Part shown: piece by piece, positions 36,153 to 47,663 of the stretch | Layout: each line of letters starts with the position of its first letter | Numbering within the stretch: the stretch's first letter is position 1 | From: Deltaproteobacteria bacterium | GTDB lineage: Bacteria > UBA10199 > GCA-002796325 > JACPFF01 | Length of the DNA: 64,000 nt | Direction: 5' to 3' | Assembly: GCA_016210045.1 (NCBI GenBank) | Contig: JACQUX010000041.1 | Coordinates: forward strand, 1 to 64,000 | Notes under the pieces: model-generated | What the model saw: only the letters and a program-made list of their open reading frames with translations | Told to the model about the DNA's origin: nothing | Database searches by the model: none | Translations under genes and position numbers: made by a program

Positions 36153-37162
36153 ACGCGGGAGCGAGTGGCCAGATAGCGCGTCACGGCGGACGTCGGATAT
36201 GGGAACAGCGTGGCGGCCACGGCCGGCTGACGGCGTGGCGGCGGCGTCCGAAGCAACAAACACGTCGGTTCGCACGGTATTTGAAAATAGCGGGCACACA
36301 CCTCCGCAATCCGTTCCGGCGTCCCGAGATCGCTCCATCCACACGCCGGCACCGGCAGCATCCAGAGTTGCTGTGCCATGCGTTCTAAGAGGTCGGCGGA
36401 AAAATCCACGGTCGGCAGACCTTCATACAGCACGCGCAGCGGTTCCAACGCGGCGGAATGGAGACCGGCGCTGAATCGCCGCAGAAACATGCGGGCCACT
36501 TGCGGAAGACAGGTCAGATAGAAACGAAGCAATTGTTCCCCACGCGCGGCGAACATAAAACTGTTCCACACCGCGCCACGGGCCATCAGCGCGGTGGCCA
36601 CTTCGAGCGTCGGCTTTTCGCGAAAACCTTCGACGCCGCAGCCGTTACCTTCTCGAGTGGATCCGGGGACGATCCAACCGTATTCGGTGTCGGGATATTC
36701 CGGCGTCACCCCCAACAAGACCAAATGACGCCCTTGCCGCGTGGTCAGTAACGCTTCTTCCAACGCCAACCGCACCACCGATTCATCTTCGATGAAGTGA
36801 TCGGACGGCAACACGACAATATGCGCCTCGGGATCGTGTTGCAGGATATGCAGCAACGGGAGAAAAATGCCGACGGCCGTTCCACGATTCAGCGGCTGCA
36901 CCAGCAGATGTTCAAACGTAAGCGCTTCGGCTTCGTCCATCCACCACGGCCAATGCGACTCGGCCACAACGATGACGATCCGTTCCGGCGGAACAAGCTG
37001 CCGCGCGCGAGCCAATGCGGTCTGGAAGAATGAAGGCTGACCGTGCAACGCACAGTACTGTTTCGGAACGGCCACACCGTGTTCGTCTCGCGTGAGCGAC
37101 TGCAAACGCCGTCCTTCACCACCCGCCAAGACGATGACCCACGACTGCCCAGTGCCCAGCAT
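36134..37162 (-). CDS. Mannose-1-phosphate guanylyltransferase-like nucleotidyltransferase
   Basis: The 342-residue cytoplasmic enzyme has the nucleotidyltransferase signature 'VLAGGEGRRLQSLT' (about 11-24), 'VLPSDHF', 'EYGWIVPG', 'VEGFREKPT' and 'VWNSFMFAARG', the pattern of GDP-mannose pyrophosphorylases. It would make GDP-mannose for surface glycans. The ATG at 37162 gives the family-like N-terminus. The last residues (VAMAAR) come from the duplicated 41-bp segment, so the original end may differ. It is 16 bp downstream of a CBS-domain gene. Confidence 0.75.
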   Translation of the reverse strand: MLGTGQSWVIVLAGGEGRRLQSLTRDEHGVAVPKQYCALHGQPSFFQTALARARQLVPPERIVIVVAESHWPWWMDEAEALTFEHLLVQPLNRGTAVGIFLPLLHILQHDPEAHIVVLPSDHFIEDESVVRLALEEALLTTRQGRHLVLLGVTPEYPDTEYGWIVPGSTREGNGCGVEGFREKPTLEVATALMARGAVWNSFMFAARGEQLLRFYLTCLPQVARMFLRRFSAGLHSAALEPLRVLYEGLPTVDFSADLLERMAQQLWMLPVPACGWSDLGTPERIAEVCARYFQIPCEPTCLLLRTPPPRRQPAVAATLFPYPTSAVTRYLATRSRVAMAAR

Positions 37163-37178
37163 GACGCCCCGATCTACT

Positions 37179-37733
37179 TCAGGCCGCAGCGAATACGCGC
37201 GTCTCGCCGATCGATTTGAGCGTCGAGACGATCTCTTCGTACGAGGGATACAATCCCTTCGCGCCGCGCAACCCTTGCGCGATGCGGATGAAGTCGATGA
37301 GGGAGACGATGCCAACCAACTGACCGTCGGCGTCGACGACCGGCAGGCGCCGCAGTTGCCGCTCGCAGAGCAGCGTGAGCGCGGCGTGACAGTCGTCGTC
37401 GGGGCTGCACGTCACGACCGGCGCGCTGAGTAATTCCTGCGCGCGGATATACGCCGGAGCGCGCCCTTTCGTGGCCGCAGCAATGCAGATGTCCCGATCG
37501 GTGATCACGCCGACCAGACGCCGTTCGGCCGTGACGATCGGGATGATGCCGCAATCGCGTTCCCACATGAAGCGGGCGATGGTCGCCAGATCGGTGTCGG
37601 GCGCAGCGGTTTGGAGTTCGGTGCGCATCGCGTCGCGCACGGTCAGACCGGTTTTCGGCTTGGCGCGACTGAAGAGGGGTCGCGACAGCCGACGGCCGGT
37701 CGTGCTAGATGATGAAGATGATGTGGTTGTCAT
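37179..37733 (-). CDS. Twin CBS-domain protein
   Basis: The 184-residue protein has a Ser/Thr-rich N-terminus and two CBS motifs (about 32-90 and 100-160): 'VRDAMRTELQTAAPDTDLATIA', 'GIIPIVTAERRLVGVITDRDI' and 'RRLPVVDADGQLVGIVSLIDF'. CBS pairs bind adenine nucleotides and usually regulate a partner. It precedes the nucleotidyltransferase gene in one operon and is divergent from glgA. The chosen ATG (37733) lacks a clear ribosome-binding site. Confidence 0.8.
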   Translation of the reverse strand: MTTTSSSSSSTTGRRLSRPLFSRAKPKTGLTVRDAMRTELQTAAPDTDLATIARFMWERDCGIIPIVTAERRLVGVITDRDICIAAATKGRAPAYIRAQELLSAPVVTCSPDDDCHAALTLLCERQLRRLPVVDADGQLVGIVSLIDFIRIAQGLRGAKGLYPSYEEIVSTLKSIGETRVFAAA

Positions 37734-37832
37734 GAAAAAGTTCGTACACTTCCTCCTCGACGGACGCAATGCTTTTTGGCACTAGGTACGCGTAAGTGCC
37801 GAAAGAGGCCATGACCTCCCCCATGGTGAAAT

Positions 37833-39305
37833 ATGGTGTGTCATCATATCGCCCTGATAACCGCTGAATTCGCGCCGCTCGCGTCGACCGGCGGATTGGG
37901 CGACATGGTCAGCGGTCTCGCTACGACACTCCACCAGAGTGGAGTATCGACGCGCGTGGTTTTCCCTCGTTATGCCTGCGTCCCCCGATTCTCGGCTCCC
38001 AGCTGGTCCCACCACGGCCGCGTGCGACTGGGGAGTCAAATCCTCGACTTTTACGCCGAGGAGGGCGTGGGCCCGCATGGCGGCCCGCTGTTACTGATCG
38101 ACATCCCCACGCTCTTCGACCGACCCGGTCTCTATGGCGATGTCCAAGGGGAATATCGCGACAACGGCCCGCGTTTCTTGGCATTCGGCCGGGCCGCGCT
38201 CGCGGCGCTCATGGCGCGCGGCGCACCGATCGACGCCATCCATTTGCACGATTGGCACGCGGCCCCGATCGCGGCCTGGCTCCGGACCACCCCGCAGGCC
38301 TATGCCCCGCTCCAAAGCGCTCGCACGCTCCTGACGATTCACAATTTGGGGTATCAAGGCCTGTGCCCGGCACGCGATTTCGGCTTGTTGGAATTGCCAC
38401 CCGCCTACTTTACCCCGCGATGTTTTGAATTTTACGGCCAACTCAATCTGTTAAAGGCGGGGATTCTCTGCGCCGACGCCCTTTCCACGGTTTCTCCGAA
38501 TTACGCCCGCGAGATCCTCACGCCGGAATTTGGGTGCGGCCTCGACGGCGTGTTGCGCACTCGCGCCGCCGATTTAGTCGGCATTACCAACGGGATCGAC
38601 ACCGCAGCGTGGGACCCCACGTCCAGCGCGCACCTGCCGGCCCATTTCAGCGGCACCGACTTGCAAGGCAAGGCCGCGTGCAAGGCAGCGCTCCAAAAAG
38701 AATTCGGACTCCCGCCGTCTCCGGAAGTCCCGTTGTTTTGTGTCGTGGGTCGGATGGCGCACCAAAAGGGGACCGATCTCCTGCTTGAAGCGATCGCCGG
38801 CAGTAACGGCACGCCGCAACAATGGATCCTGCTGGGGCGCGGCGACCGGGCCTTCGAGGCCCGCGCCCAGGCGTTAGCGCTCGCGCGGCCGGAGCGCGTG
38901 CACGTCCAACTCGATTTCCAAATCCGCCTCGCACACCAAATCACCGCGGGGAGCGACTTCACTTGCATGCCGTCACGATTTGAACCATGTGGCTTGCAAC
39001 AACTGTACGGTCAGCGCTATGGGACCATCCCAGTCGCGCGGGCCGTCGGGGGATTACGCGACACCGTCCGCGACCTCGAGACCGCACAAGCGACCGGCGT
39101 CCTCTACGGAGGACCGACGGTGGCGGATTTGCGAGGCGCGTTACACCGCGCCCTCGAAATTTATCGCCGCCCCGCCGCCTGGGCGGCATTGCAGCGCGCC
39201 GCGATGGCGCAAGACTTTTCGTGGAGCGAAGCGGTGTTATCGTATCGACGTTGGTATGCGCGGGTGCTGGCCGCGCCGCCACACCGATTTTCAGGGAGAA
39301 TATAA
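37833..39305 (+). CDS. glgA: Glycogen synthase (GT5)
   Basis: The 490-residue enzyme extends alpha-1,4-glucan from ADP-glucose (or UDP-glucose). Family marks are 'LLTIHNLGYQG', 'STVSPNYAREI', 'GITNGIDTAAWDP', 'CVVGRMAHQKG' and the donor-site 'PSRFEPCGLQQLYGQRYGTIPV'. Instead of the usual K-T/V-G-G-L near the start it reads 'ASTGGLGD', so the lysine that contacts ADP-glucose in E. coli GlgA is Ser; sugar-donor preference may differ. First gene of a tight operon; the stop overlaps the next start (TAATG). Confidence 0.92.
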   Translation: MVCHHIALITAEFAPLASTGGLGDMVSGLATTLHQSGVSTRVVFPRYACVPRFSAPSWSHHGRVRLGSQILDFYAEEGVGPHGGPLLLIDIPTLFDRPGLYGDVQGEYRDNGPRFLAFGRAALAALMARGAPIDAIHLHDWHAAPIAAWLRTTPQAYAPLQSARTLLTIHNLGYQGLCPARDFGLLELPPAYFTPRCFEFYGQLNLLKAGILCADALSTVSPNYAREILTPEFGCGLDGVLRTRAADLVGITNGIDTAAWDPTSSAHLPAHFSGTDLQGKAACKAALQKEFGLPPSPEVPLFCVVGRMAHQKGTDLLLEAIAGSNGTPQQWILLGRGDRAFEARAQALALARPERVHVQLDFQIRLAHQITAGSDFTCMPSRFEPCGLQQLYGQRYGTIPVARAVGGLRDTVRDLETAQATGVLYGGPTVADLRGALHRALEIYRRPAAWAALQRAAMAQDFSWSEAVLSYRRWYARVLAAPPHRFSGRI

Positions 39306-41011
39306 TGGATCACGCACTCTTTCCAAACATCCCGACCGTCGCCTACTTCTCGATGGAGATCGGCGTCGACCCGGATATCCCGACTTACAGCGGCGGACTC
39401 GGATTGTTGGCCGGCGACACGCTCCGCGCCGCTGCGGATTTGGAAGTCCCGATGGTGGCGATCACGCTGCTCTATCGTAAGGGATATTTCCGCCAACAAC
39501 TCGATGCCCAAGGCCACCAAACGCCCAGCCCCGTTCAATGGACACCGGAGGCCCACTTGGTGCGTTTGGAACCGGAAGTCACGATTCAAATCGAAGGTCA
39601 CTCCGTCGCGATCGGCGTGTGGCGCTATCTCACCCGCGGTCCGAGCGGCTACACGGTCCCGGTCTATCTGCTTGACACCGACCTGCCGCAAAACGATCCG
39701 GAAGATCGCCGCTACAGCGGTTCACTCTATAAAGGCGACCTCGCGTTCCGCCTGGCCCAAGAAACCGTACTCGGGGTCGGCGGCATCGCGATGCTCCGCG
39801 CATTGGGGTACGACTACATCCGCCTCTATCATATGAACGAAGGGCATTCGGCGCTGCTCACGTTGGCGTTATTGGCAGAACAAATGGGCAGTCGTGGCGT
39901 GGCCGCCGCGACCGATTCCGATCGGGAACGCGTCCGGCAACAATGCGTCTTCACCACGCATACGCCGGTCCCGGCCGGACACGACCAATTCCCGCGCGAT
40001 GTCGTGGTGCGGATCTTGGGCGAAGAACGCGCGCACGCGTTGGAAATGGGCGGCGGCTGCTTGAACGGCACGCTCAATATGACTTCGCTGGCGTTAGGTT
40101 TTTCCCGCTACGTCAACGGCGTCGCGATGCGCCACGGTGAAGTCTCGCGCACGATGTTCCCCAACTATCCGATCTCCTCCATCACGAATGGCGTGCACGC
40201 CGCCACTTGGATCGCGAAACCGTTCAGCGCGTTGCTCGATCGCTACATCCCGAATTGGCGTCGCGACAACCTCTATTTGCGCCATGCCATTTGCATCCCG
40301 CTTCCGGAAATTGCCGACGCGCACGAGGCCGCAAAACGGGAACTCCTGGTCGAAGTCCAACGTCGCACCGGCATGCACCTCGATCCGCGCGCCTTTACGA
40401 TCGGCTTCGCCCGTCGCGCCGCCGCCTATAAACGTGCCGACTTTCTCTTCACCGATTTAGCACGACTCCGCGGCATTGTAGCGCAAGGCGGCGCCATTCA
40501 AGTGATTTACTCAGGCAAAGCGCACCCCAAAGATGAGCCGGGCAAAGAACTGATCCGTCGCGTCTTCGCTGCGGCGAAAGAATTACAAGGCACGATTCCG
40601 ATCGTCTATTTGGAAGACTACGACGTCGCGCTGGCCAAGCAATTGTGTGCCGGTGTGGATGTCTGGCTCAACACACCGCAACGCCCGCACGAGGCCTCCG
40701 GCACCAGCGGCATGAAGGCCGCGATGAACGGCGTGCCGAGCTTAAGCATCCTCGACGGCTGGTGGGTCGAAGGGCACATCGAAGGCGTCACCGGCTGGGC
40801 GATCGGCAATCCGTGGCCCCAAGAGAGCACGTTGCAGCAAGAAGTCGATTCGCTGTACAGCAAACTCGAAACGGTCATTCTGCCGCAGTACTATCAACGA
40901 CCGACCGAATTCGACCAAGTGCGCCGCTCGACCATTGCGCTGGGCGGCTCGTTTTTCAACACCCAGCGGATGCTCTATCAATATCTAATGAACGCGTATC
41001 TCGACTTGTGA
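39305..41011 (+). CDS. glgP: Alpha-glucan phosphorylase (GT35, short type)
   Basis: The 568-residue enzyme releases glucose-1-phosphate from glycogen or maltodextrin. The PLP-site motif 'EASGTSGMKAAMNG' is present, along with 'HMNEGHSALL', 'VFTTHTPVPAGHDQFP' and 'FARRAAAYKRA'. It belongs to the shorter, unregulated phosphorylase group typical of thermophiles and many environmental bacteria. It starts within the glgA stop. Synthesis and breakdown enzymes therefore share one transcript. Confidence 0.92.
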   Translation: MDHALFPNIPTVAYFSMEIGVDPDIPTYSGGLGLLAGDTLRAAADLEVPMVAITLLYRKGYFRQQLDAQGHQTPSPVQWTPEAHLVRLEPEVTIQIEGHSVAIGVWRYLTRGPSGYTVPVYLLDTDLPQNDPEDRRYSGSLYKGDLAFRLAQETVLGVGGIAMLRALGYDYIRLYHMNEGHSALLTLALLAEQMGSRGVAAATDSDRERVRQQCVFTTHTPVPAGHDQFPRDVVVRILGEERAHALEMGGGCLNGTLNMTSLALGFSRYVNGVAMRHGEVSRTMFPNYPISSITNGVHAATWIAKPFSALLDRYIPNWRRDNLYLRHAICIPLPEIADAHEAAKRELLVEVQRRTGMHLDPRAFTIGFARRAAAYKRADFLFTDLARLRGIVAQGGAIQVIYSGKAHPKDEPGKELIRRVFAAAKELQGTIPIVYLEDYDVALAKQLCAGVDVWLNTPQRPHEASGTSGMKAAMNGVPSLSILDGWWVEGHIEGVTGWAIGNPWPQESTLQQEVDSLYSKLETVILPQYYQRPTEFDQVRRSTIALGGSFFNTQRMLYQYLMNAYLDL

Positions 41012-41021
41012 GCGCACACCT

Positions 41022-42817
41022 ATGACAACTGACCTCGATAGTCAGTTGGCCCAACTCGCCGCATACTTCGGCGTCGAGACATCGTATTACACCATTGAAG
41101 GAAAACTGCAGCAGGCCACGGCGGATGCTCTGCTGACCGCATTGCGCGCGCTCGGCGCACCGCTCGCCACCATGACCGATGTGCCTGCGGCCTGCGCAGC
41201 CATGATGAACGGCGCGCTGACGGAACCGGAATGTGTGCGCATCGTCTGGGGCGAAGCACCGGTGACCTTCACGCTGCCGGACGCGGAATCGACGGAGCTG
41301 TGGTTGGAATCCGGCGAGCGTTGGCAAGCCGGCCCGCTGCCGCATGGCTATCATCGCTTGATTACGTCGCACGCCGACGGTCCGCATGAAACGCTGCTGC
41401 TCTGCGCGCCGCCAACCGCGCATCGTCCCGCGCCAAATACGAAGGCGTGGGGACTCTTTGCGCCGCTGTTCGCACTTCGCTCCACACGCAGTTGGGGCGC
41501 CGGCGATTACACCGATTGGCAAACCCATATCGAATGGGCGGCCACGCACGGCGCCCGCTTCGTCGGCACGCTGCCGCTGTTGCCCATTCCATTTGCGCCA
41601 CCAACTACGCCGAGTCCCTACGCCCCGCACAGTCGCCTCTTCTGGAACGAATTCTACATCGATGTCACGCGCATCCCGGAACTGGAAGAATGTGGACCGG
41701 CACGCGAGCTACTCCGCACGCCGGCCGTGCTCGAAACACTCGCGCAATTCCGCCGCGCGCCGCTGATTGAGTACCATCGCATCATGGCGCTGAAGCAAGA
41801 AGTTTTGGAACGACTCGCCACGCAATTTTTTTCCGCGCCCTCCACGCGCCACGACATGTTCGTCCGCTTCGCCGGGGCCCATCCGGAACTGCGCAGCTAC
41901 GCCGACTTCCGCGCGGGCGAAGCACCGGATATGTGGGCGTATCATCAATACGTGCAGTGGATCGCGCACGAACAATTGGCGGAGGTCCACCGCGCCGCGC
42001 AAGCGTGCGACGTGGCGCTCTACCTCGACTTCCCGCTCGGCATCCATCCGGACGGCTACGACGTCTGCCGTTACCGCCACCTGTTCGCGTCCGCGATGAG
42101 CGTCGGCGCGCCGCCCGACGCGTTCTTTCCCGGCGGCCAAAATTGGGGCTTTCCGCCGCTGCTGCCCCACGCGCTGCGCCGCGACCACTACCGCTATTGG
42201 CGCGCCTGCCTTCGACATCACATGCAATGCGCCGGCTTGCTGCGCATCGACCACGTAATGGGTCTGCACCGACTCCTCTGGATCCCCGACGGCGCCACTG
42301 CCGACGACGGCGTCTATGTCCGCTATCCCACCGAGGAACTCTACGCGGTCTTGTGTCTCGAATCGCGCCGCGCCAGCACCATCGTCGTCGGCGAGGATTT
42401 AGGCCTCGTCACGGATGCAGTGCGGCCGACGATGGCTCGACACGGCGTATTGCGCTGCGCGATCTTGCAGTGTGAATGCGCGCCCGGCACCATCGACTGG
42501 CCCGCGGTGCCCAGTGCGGCACTCGCCAGTCTCAATACCCATGACTTGCCGCCGTTCGCCGCGTGGTGGCACGATGCGCCGGATCCGGACGCCGCGTTGT
42601 GGCACGGTCTCGAACACCTCTTGACGAGCGACGCGCCCTACGTGCAAGTGAATCTCGAAGATCTATGGATGGAAACCGCGCCAGTGAATCGGCCCGGCAC
42701 GGTCGATGAATATCCGAATTGGCGACGCCCGATGCGATATACAATAGAAGCCTATCAGCACGACGCCGCGTTGAATACTTCGTTGGCGCGCATCGATGCC
42801 GCCCGCCAGGGGACGCG

Positions 42818-42821
<4 letters not shown>
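41022..42821 (+). CDS. malQ: 4-alpha-glucanotransferase (GH77)
   Basis: The 599-residue amylomaltase transfers glucan segments between chains. GH77 motifs are present: 'LRIDHVMGLHRL' with the nucleophile Asp, 'VVGEDLGLV' with the acid Glu and 'LNTHDLPPF' with the third Asp. The first 130 residues form a variable N-terminal domain. It lies 10 bp after glgP and overlaps glgB by ATGA. Confidence 0.92.
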
Positions 42822-44770
<1,949 letters not shown>

Positions 44771-44822
44771 GGGTGTCCGCAAAACCGTTTGGAGTGCGGG
44801 TTCTGGGTTGCGCTATCTTCGT

Positions 44823-44848
44823 CAGGTCTGCAAATTCAGACATAGTAG
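44823..44848 (+). repeat. Left 26-bp direct repeat at the arsenic/mercury island edge
   Basis: The segment contains CAGGTCTGCAAATT followed by CAGACATAGTAG. A copy with four differences lies at 52218-52243 (CAGGTTTGCAAATT, then ATGACATAGCAG), same orientation. The pair brackets the low-GC gene block and sits 52 bp after glgB. It may be an attachment site, or a shared regulatory site. A stem GACGCGT/ACGCGTC (44848-44869) follows at once. Confidence 0.65.
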
Positions 44849-44988
44849 ACGCGTTGCACAAAACGCGTCGGGTTATCGGGGTCGGGGGAATTCTTCATGC
44901 CAAAAAGGTGGCTGAAACGATGCCCCATGACATTACGGAAATGCATCATGCCGAAGGACTGCTTGCCAATGTTGAGGGAGGTGACCGT

Positions 44989-45957
44989 ATGAGCCATCCA
45001 ATCCCATCATTTGAGAATACGCTGTCTGAACATCGCCTCTCGATCGCACGCAAACCGCTGGAGATCTTGCAAATCAATGTCGGCAAGCGCTGCAACCAGG
45101 CCTGCCACCATTGTCATGTGGAGGCCGGACCCAAACGGACCGAGATCATGGAAAAGAGAACGGTGGATCGCCTGATCGAACTCTTGGATCGATCGCCCAC
45201 CGTTCACACCGTCGATATCACCGGCGGCGCACCGGAACTCAATCCTCATTTCCGCACACTGGTTGCAGCAGCCAGGCAACGGAACAAAGAAGTGATCGAC
45301 CGATGCAACCTGACGGTCTTCTTTGAGAAGGGTCAGGAGGAAACGCCGTATTTTCTAAAAACACATCAAGTGAAGGTCGTAGCCTCGCTTCCGTGTTACT
45401 CCCAGCAGAATGTGGATGCTCAGCGCGGCAGTGGCGTCTTCGATAAAAGTATCCGCGCTTTGAAATTGTTGAATGATCTCGGTTATGGAAAGAACGGTTC
45501 GAGACTCGAACTCGATCTGGTTTATAATCCGCTGGGGGCATTTTTACCTCCATCGCAAGATAAACTTGAATTCGATTACAAAAAAGAACTGCACGAACTC
45601 TTCGGCATCGAATTTAACCATCTCTTTACGATTACCAACATGCCGATCAAGCGATTTTTGGATCAATTGGTCAGAGAAAATAAATATGAAGCATACATGA
45701 CATTGCTCGTGAACAGTTTCAATGCCACGGCGGCTTCGAGCGTCATGTGCCGCAATCTGATTTCCATTGGGTGGAATGGGAGAATCTACGATTGCGATTT
45801 CAACCAGATGTTAGACATCCCTATAGGCAAGACAGAAACAAGCATTTGGGATATTGAAACCTTCAATCAGATTAACGAAAGTCCCATCGCCTTTGCCAAC
45901 CACTGCTATGGCTGCACGGCAGGGGCCGGCAGTTCTTGTGGAGGAAAACTGATATGA
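44989..45957 (+). CDS. arsS: Arsenosugar biosynthesis radical SAM protein ArsS
   Basis: The 322-residue protein has the radical-SAM cluster motif C35-X3-C39-HH-C42 in 'KRCNQACHHCHVEAGP', a 'DITGGAPELNPHF' SAM-binding loop and a Cys-rich C-terminus (CYGCTAGAGSSCGG) for an auxiliary cluster, as in ArsS. ArsS is proposed to join the 5'-deoxyadenosyl group to dimethylarsinous acid on the way to arsenosugars. I chose the ATG at 44989, preceded by GAGGGAGGTG; the frame is open upstream. Codon use (AAA, GAA, ATT) and base composition differ from the glycogen genes. It overlaps arsM by ATGA. Confidence 0.9.
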   Translation: MSHPIPSFENTLSEHRLSIARKPLEILQINVGKRCNQACHHCHVEAGPKRTEIMEKRTVDRLIELLDRSPTVHTVDITGGAPELNPHFRTLVAAARQRNKEVIDRCNLTVFFEKGQEETPYFLKTHQVKVVASLPCYSQQNVDAQRGSGVFDKSIRALKLLNDLGYGKNGSRLELDLVYNPLGAFLPPSQDKLEFDYKKELHELFGIEFNHLFTITNMPIKRFLDQLVRENKYEAYMTLLVNSFNATAASSVMCRNLISIGWNGRIYDCDFNQMLDIPIGKTETSIWDIETFNQINESPIAFANHCYGCTAGAGSSCGGKLI

Positions 45958-47006
45958 CAGACAATCATCATACCCTGGAAACGGTAAAACAATATTACGG
46001 GAAGACGCTTAAGACCAATGCGGACTTGAAGACCAACGCCTGTTGTACGCTGGATGCCATGCCCGCACATCTGAAACCGATCCTCAGCCAGATTCATCCG
46101 GAGGTGTTGGGGAAATTTTACGGCTGCGGCTCGCCCATCCCGGCGGTGTTGGAGGGGAAAACGGTATTGGATCTCGGTTGCGGAACGGGGCGGGATACCT
46201 TCCTCCTTTCCAAACTCGTGGGACCGAACGGCAAGGTGATCGGTGTCGATATGACGGCGGAACAGTTGGCGGTCGCCAAGAGACATGTCGACTATCACGC
46301 TAAAGGCTTCGGGTACGAAAAGAGTAATGTGGAATTCTTCAATGGATATATCGAAGACCTTGAGGGATTGGGTATCAAGACTGGATCCATCGATGTCGTC
46401 GTCTCCAATTGTGTCATCAATCTCTCACCGGAAAAGCGGCGGGTCTTTTCCGAAATCTTCCGTGTGCTGAAACCGGGCGGCGAACTCTATTTCGCGGATA
46501 TCTTTTCCGACCGGCGAATACCAAAACAGCTGGCAAACGACCCGACATTGGTCGGCGAGTGCCTTGGCGGCGCGTTGTATACTGAAGATTTCCGAAGACT
46601 CATGACGGCGGTGGGGTGCCTTGACCATCGTGTGGTAACACAAAGAAGGCTTACCGTTGAGAATCCCGAGCTTGAGCGTCAACTGGGAGCCATTTCATTT
46701 TATTCGGTGACCGTTCGGGCCTTCAAGCTGAACTTGGAGGATCGCTGTGAGGACTATGGCCAAGTGGGCTATTACTTGGGAACCATCCCCCAATGCCCGC
46801 ACGCCTTCCCGTTGGATGATCGTCATCTTTTTGAAAAAGGAAGACCCGTGCTGGTGTGCAGTAACACGGCGGCGATGCTGACACAGACCCGATACGCGCC
46901 GCACTTCCGTGTCGAAGGGGATTTGTCGACTCACTACGGTTTATTCGATTGCGGATCGCAAGGGTCAACCGGTCCGGAACCACCATCAAACCAAGGGTGC
47001 TGTTAG
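45954..47006 (+). CDS. arsM: Arsenite S-adenosylmethionine methyltransferase
   Basis: The 350-residue enzyme methylates As(III). Motif I is VLDLGCGTGRD (71-81). The four arsenic-binding cysteines of ArsM have counterparts: Cys30 (with adjacent Cys31), Cys58, Cys153 in 'SNCVINLS' and Cys203 in 'GECLGGAL'; the 28-residue and 50-residue spacings match those of the algal CmArsM. It ends in GCC. Methylated arsenic is the substrate expected by ArsS, whose gene it overlaps. Confidence 0.92.
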   Translation: MTDNHHTLETVKQYYGKTLKTNADLKTNACCTLDAMPAHLKPILSQIHPEVLGKFYGCGSPIPAVLEGKTVLDLGCGTGRDTFLLSKLVGPNGKVIGVDMTAEQLAVAKRHVDYHAKGFGYEKSNVEFFNGYIEDLEGLGIKTGSIDVVVSNCVINLSPEKRRVFSEIFRVLKPGGELYFADIFSDRRIPKQLANDPTLVGECLGGALYTEDFRRLMTAVGCLDHRVVTQRRLTVENPELERQLGAISFYSVTVRAFKLNLEDRCEDYGQVGYYLGTIPQCPHAFPLDDRHLFEKGRPVLVCSNTAAMLTQTRYAPHFRVEGDLSTHYGLFDCGSQGSTGPEPPSNQGCC

Positions 47007-47009
47007 ACC

Positions 47010-47663
47010 ATGATTACCTTCAAAGACATCTCGATCATCATTCCCGTCGGTCCAGAAGAAAATGAACTGGAAGCACTTTGGGATGATCTTCGACCGATAA
47101 AAAAAGAAGCGGAATTGATCGTCATTCGTGGTGCATCGCGACCTCATCAACTCAACGAAGGTGTGCGCAACGCGACACGCGATTTCCTGTGGTTTCTGCA
47201 TGCCGATTCACGATTCGCAAAATCGACACTCACCGCGTTGATTCGAGCCCTGAATAGCGACCCGGATGTTTTTTACTACTTTGACTTACGCTTTCTCAAT
47301 GATGGTCCGCCACTGATGCGCATCAACGAAATCGGGTGTTGGGTTCGCTCGCGACTCATGGGTCTGCCTTTCGGCGATCAGGGCTTTTGTCTTTCAACAA
47401 TGAATTTCAAACGCGTGGGGGGGTTTCCTGAAGAGGCCCCTTATGGCGAAGATCATCTGTTTGTATGGCGGGCCAGGCAAAAGAAAGTCCGGCTTCGATC
47501 CACAGGTGCCGCGCTCTACACGAGCGCCCGCCGCTATGCCAAAACAGGTTGGGCGAAGCTCACGTGGGCGTATGCGCGTCAGTGGACTCGCCAGGCCTGG
47601 CCGGAATGGAAAAAACCTTATGAAAAAACTTCTGATATTCGCCAAGTACCCCGAGGCCGGTAA
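47010..47663 (+). CDS. TIGR04283-type glycosyltransferase family 2 protein
   Basis: The 217-residue cytoplasmic protein has a GT2 fold start 'ISIIIPVGPEENELEALW', 'DFLWFLHADSRF' (metal-binding D-x-D equivalent H-A-D) and 'GDQGFCLSTMNFKRVGGFPE'. This small family regularly neighbours arsS and is thought to attach or build the sugar part of arsenosugar products. It follows arsM by 3 bp and overlaps the next gene by 44 bp. Confidence 0.85.
   Translation: MITFKDISIIIPVGPEENELEALWDDLRPIKKEAELIVIRGASRPHQLNEGVRNATRDFLWFLHADSRFAKSTLTALIRALNSDPDVFYYFDLRFLNDGPPLMRINEIGCWVRSRLMGLPFGDQGFCLSTMNFKRVGGFPEEAPYGEDHLFVWRARQKKVRLRSTGAALYTSARRYAKTGWAKLTWAYARQWTRQAWPEWKKPYEKTSDIRQVPRGR

Noticed and set aside
36134-37162. 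GlgC (ADP-glucose pyrophosphorylase) for the glycogen operon
   Set aside because: The motifs (VLAGGEGRRL, VLPSDHF, VEGFREKP, WNSFMF) are those of GDP-mannose-type enzymes, and the gene is transcribed away from glgA.
44776-44988. N-terminal extension of ArsS, including the ATG near 44920
   Set aside because: The ATG at 44989 has a strong GAGGGAGGTG site and gives the normal family length.
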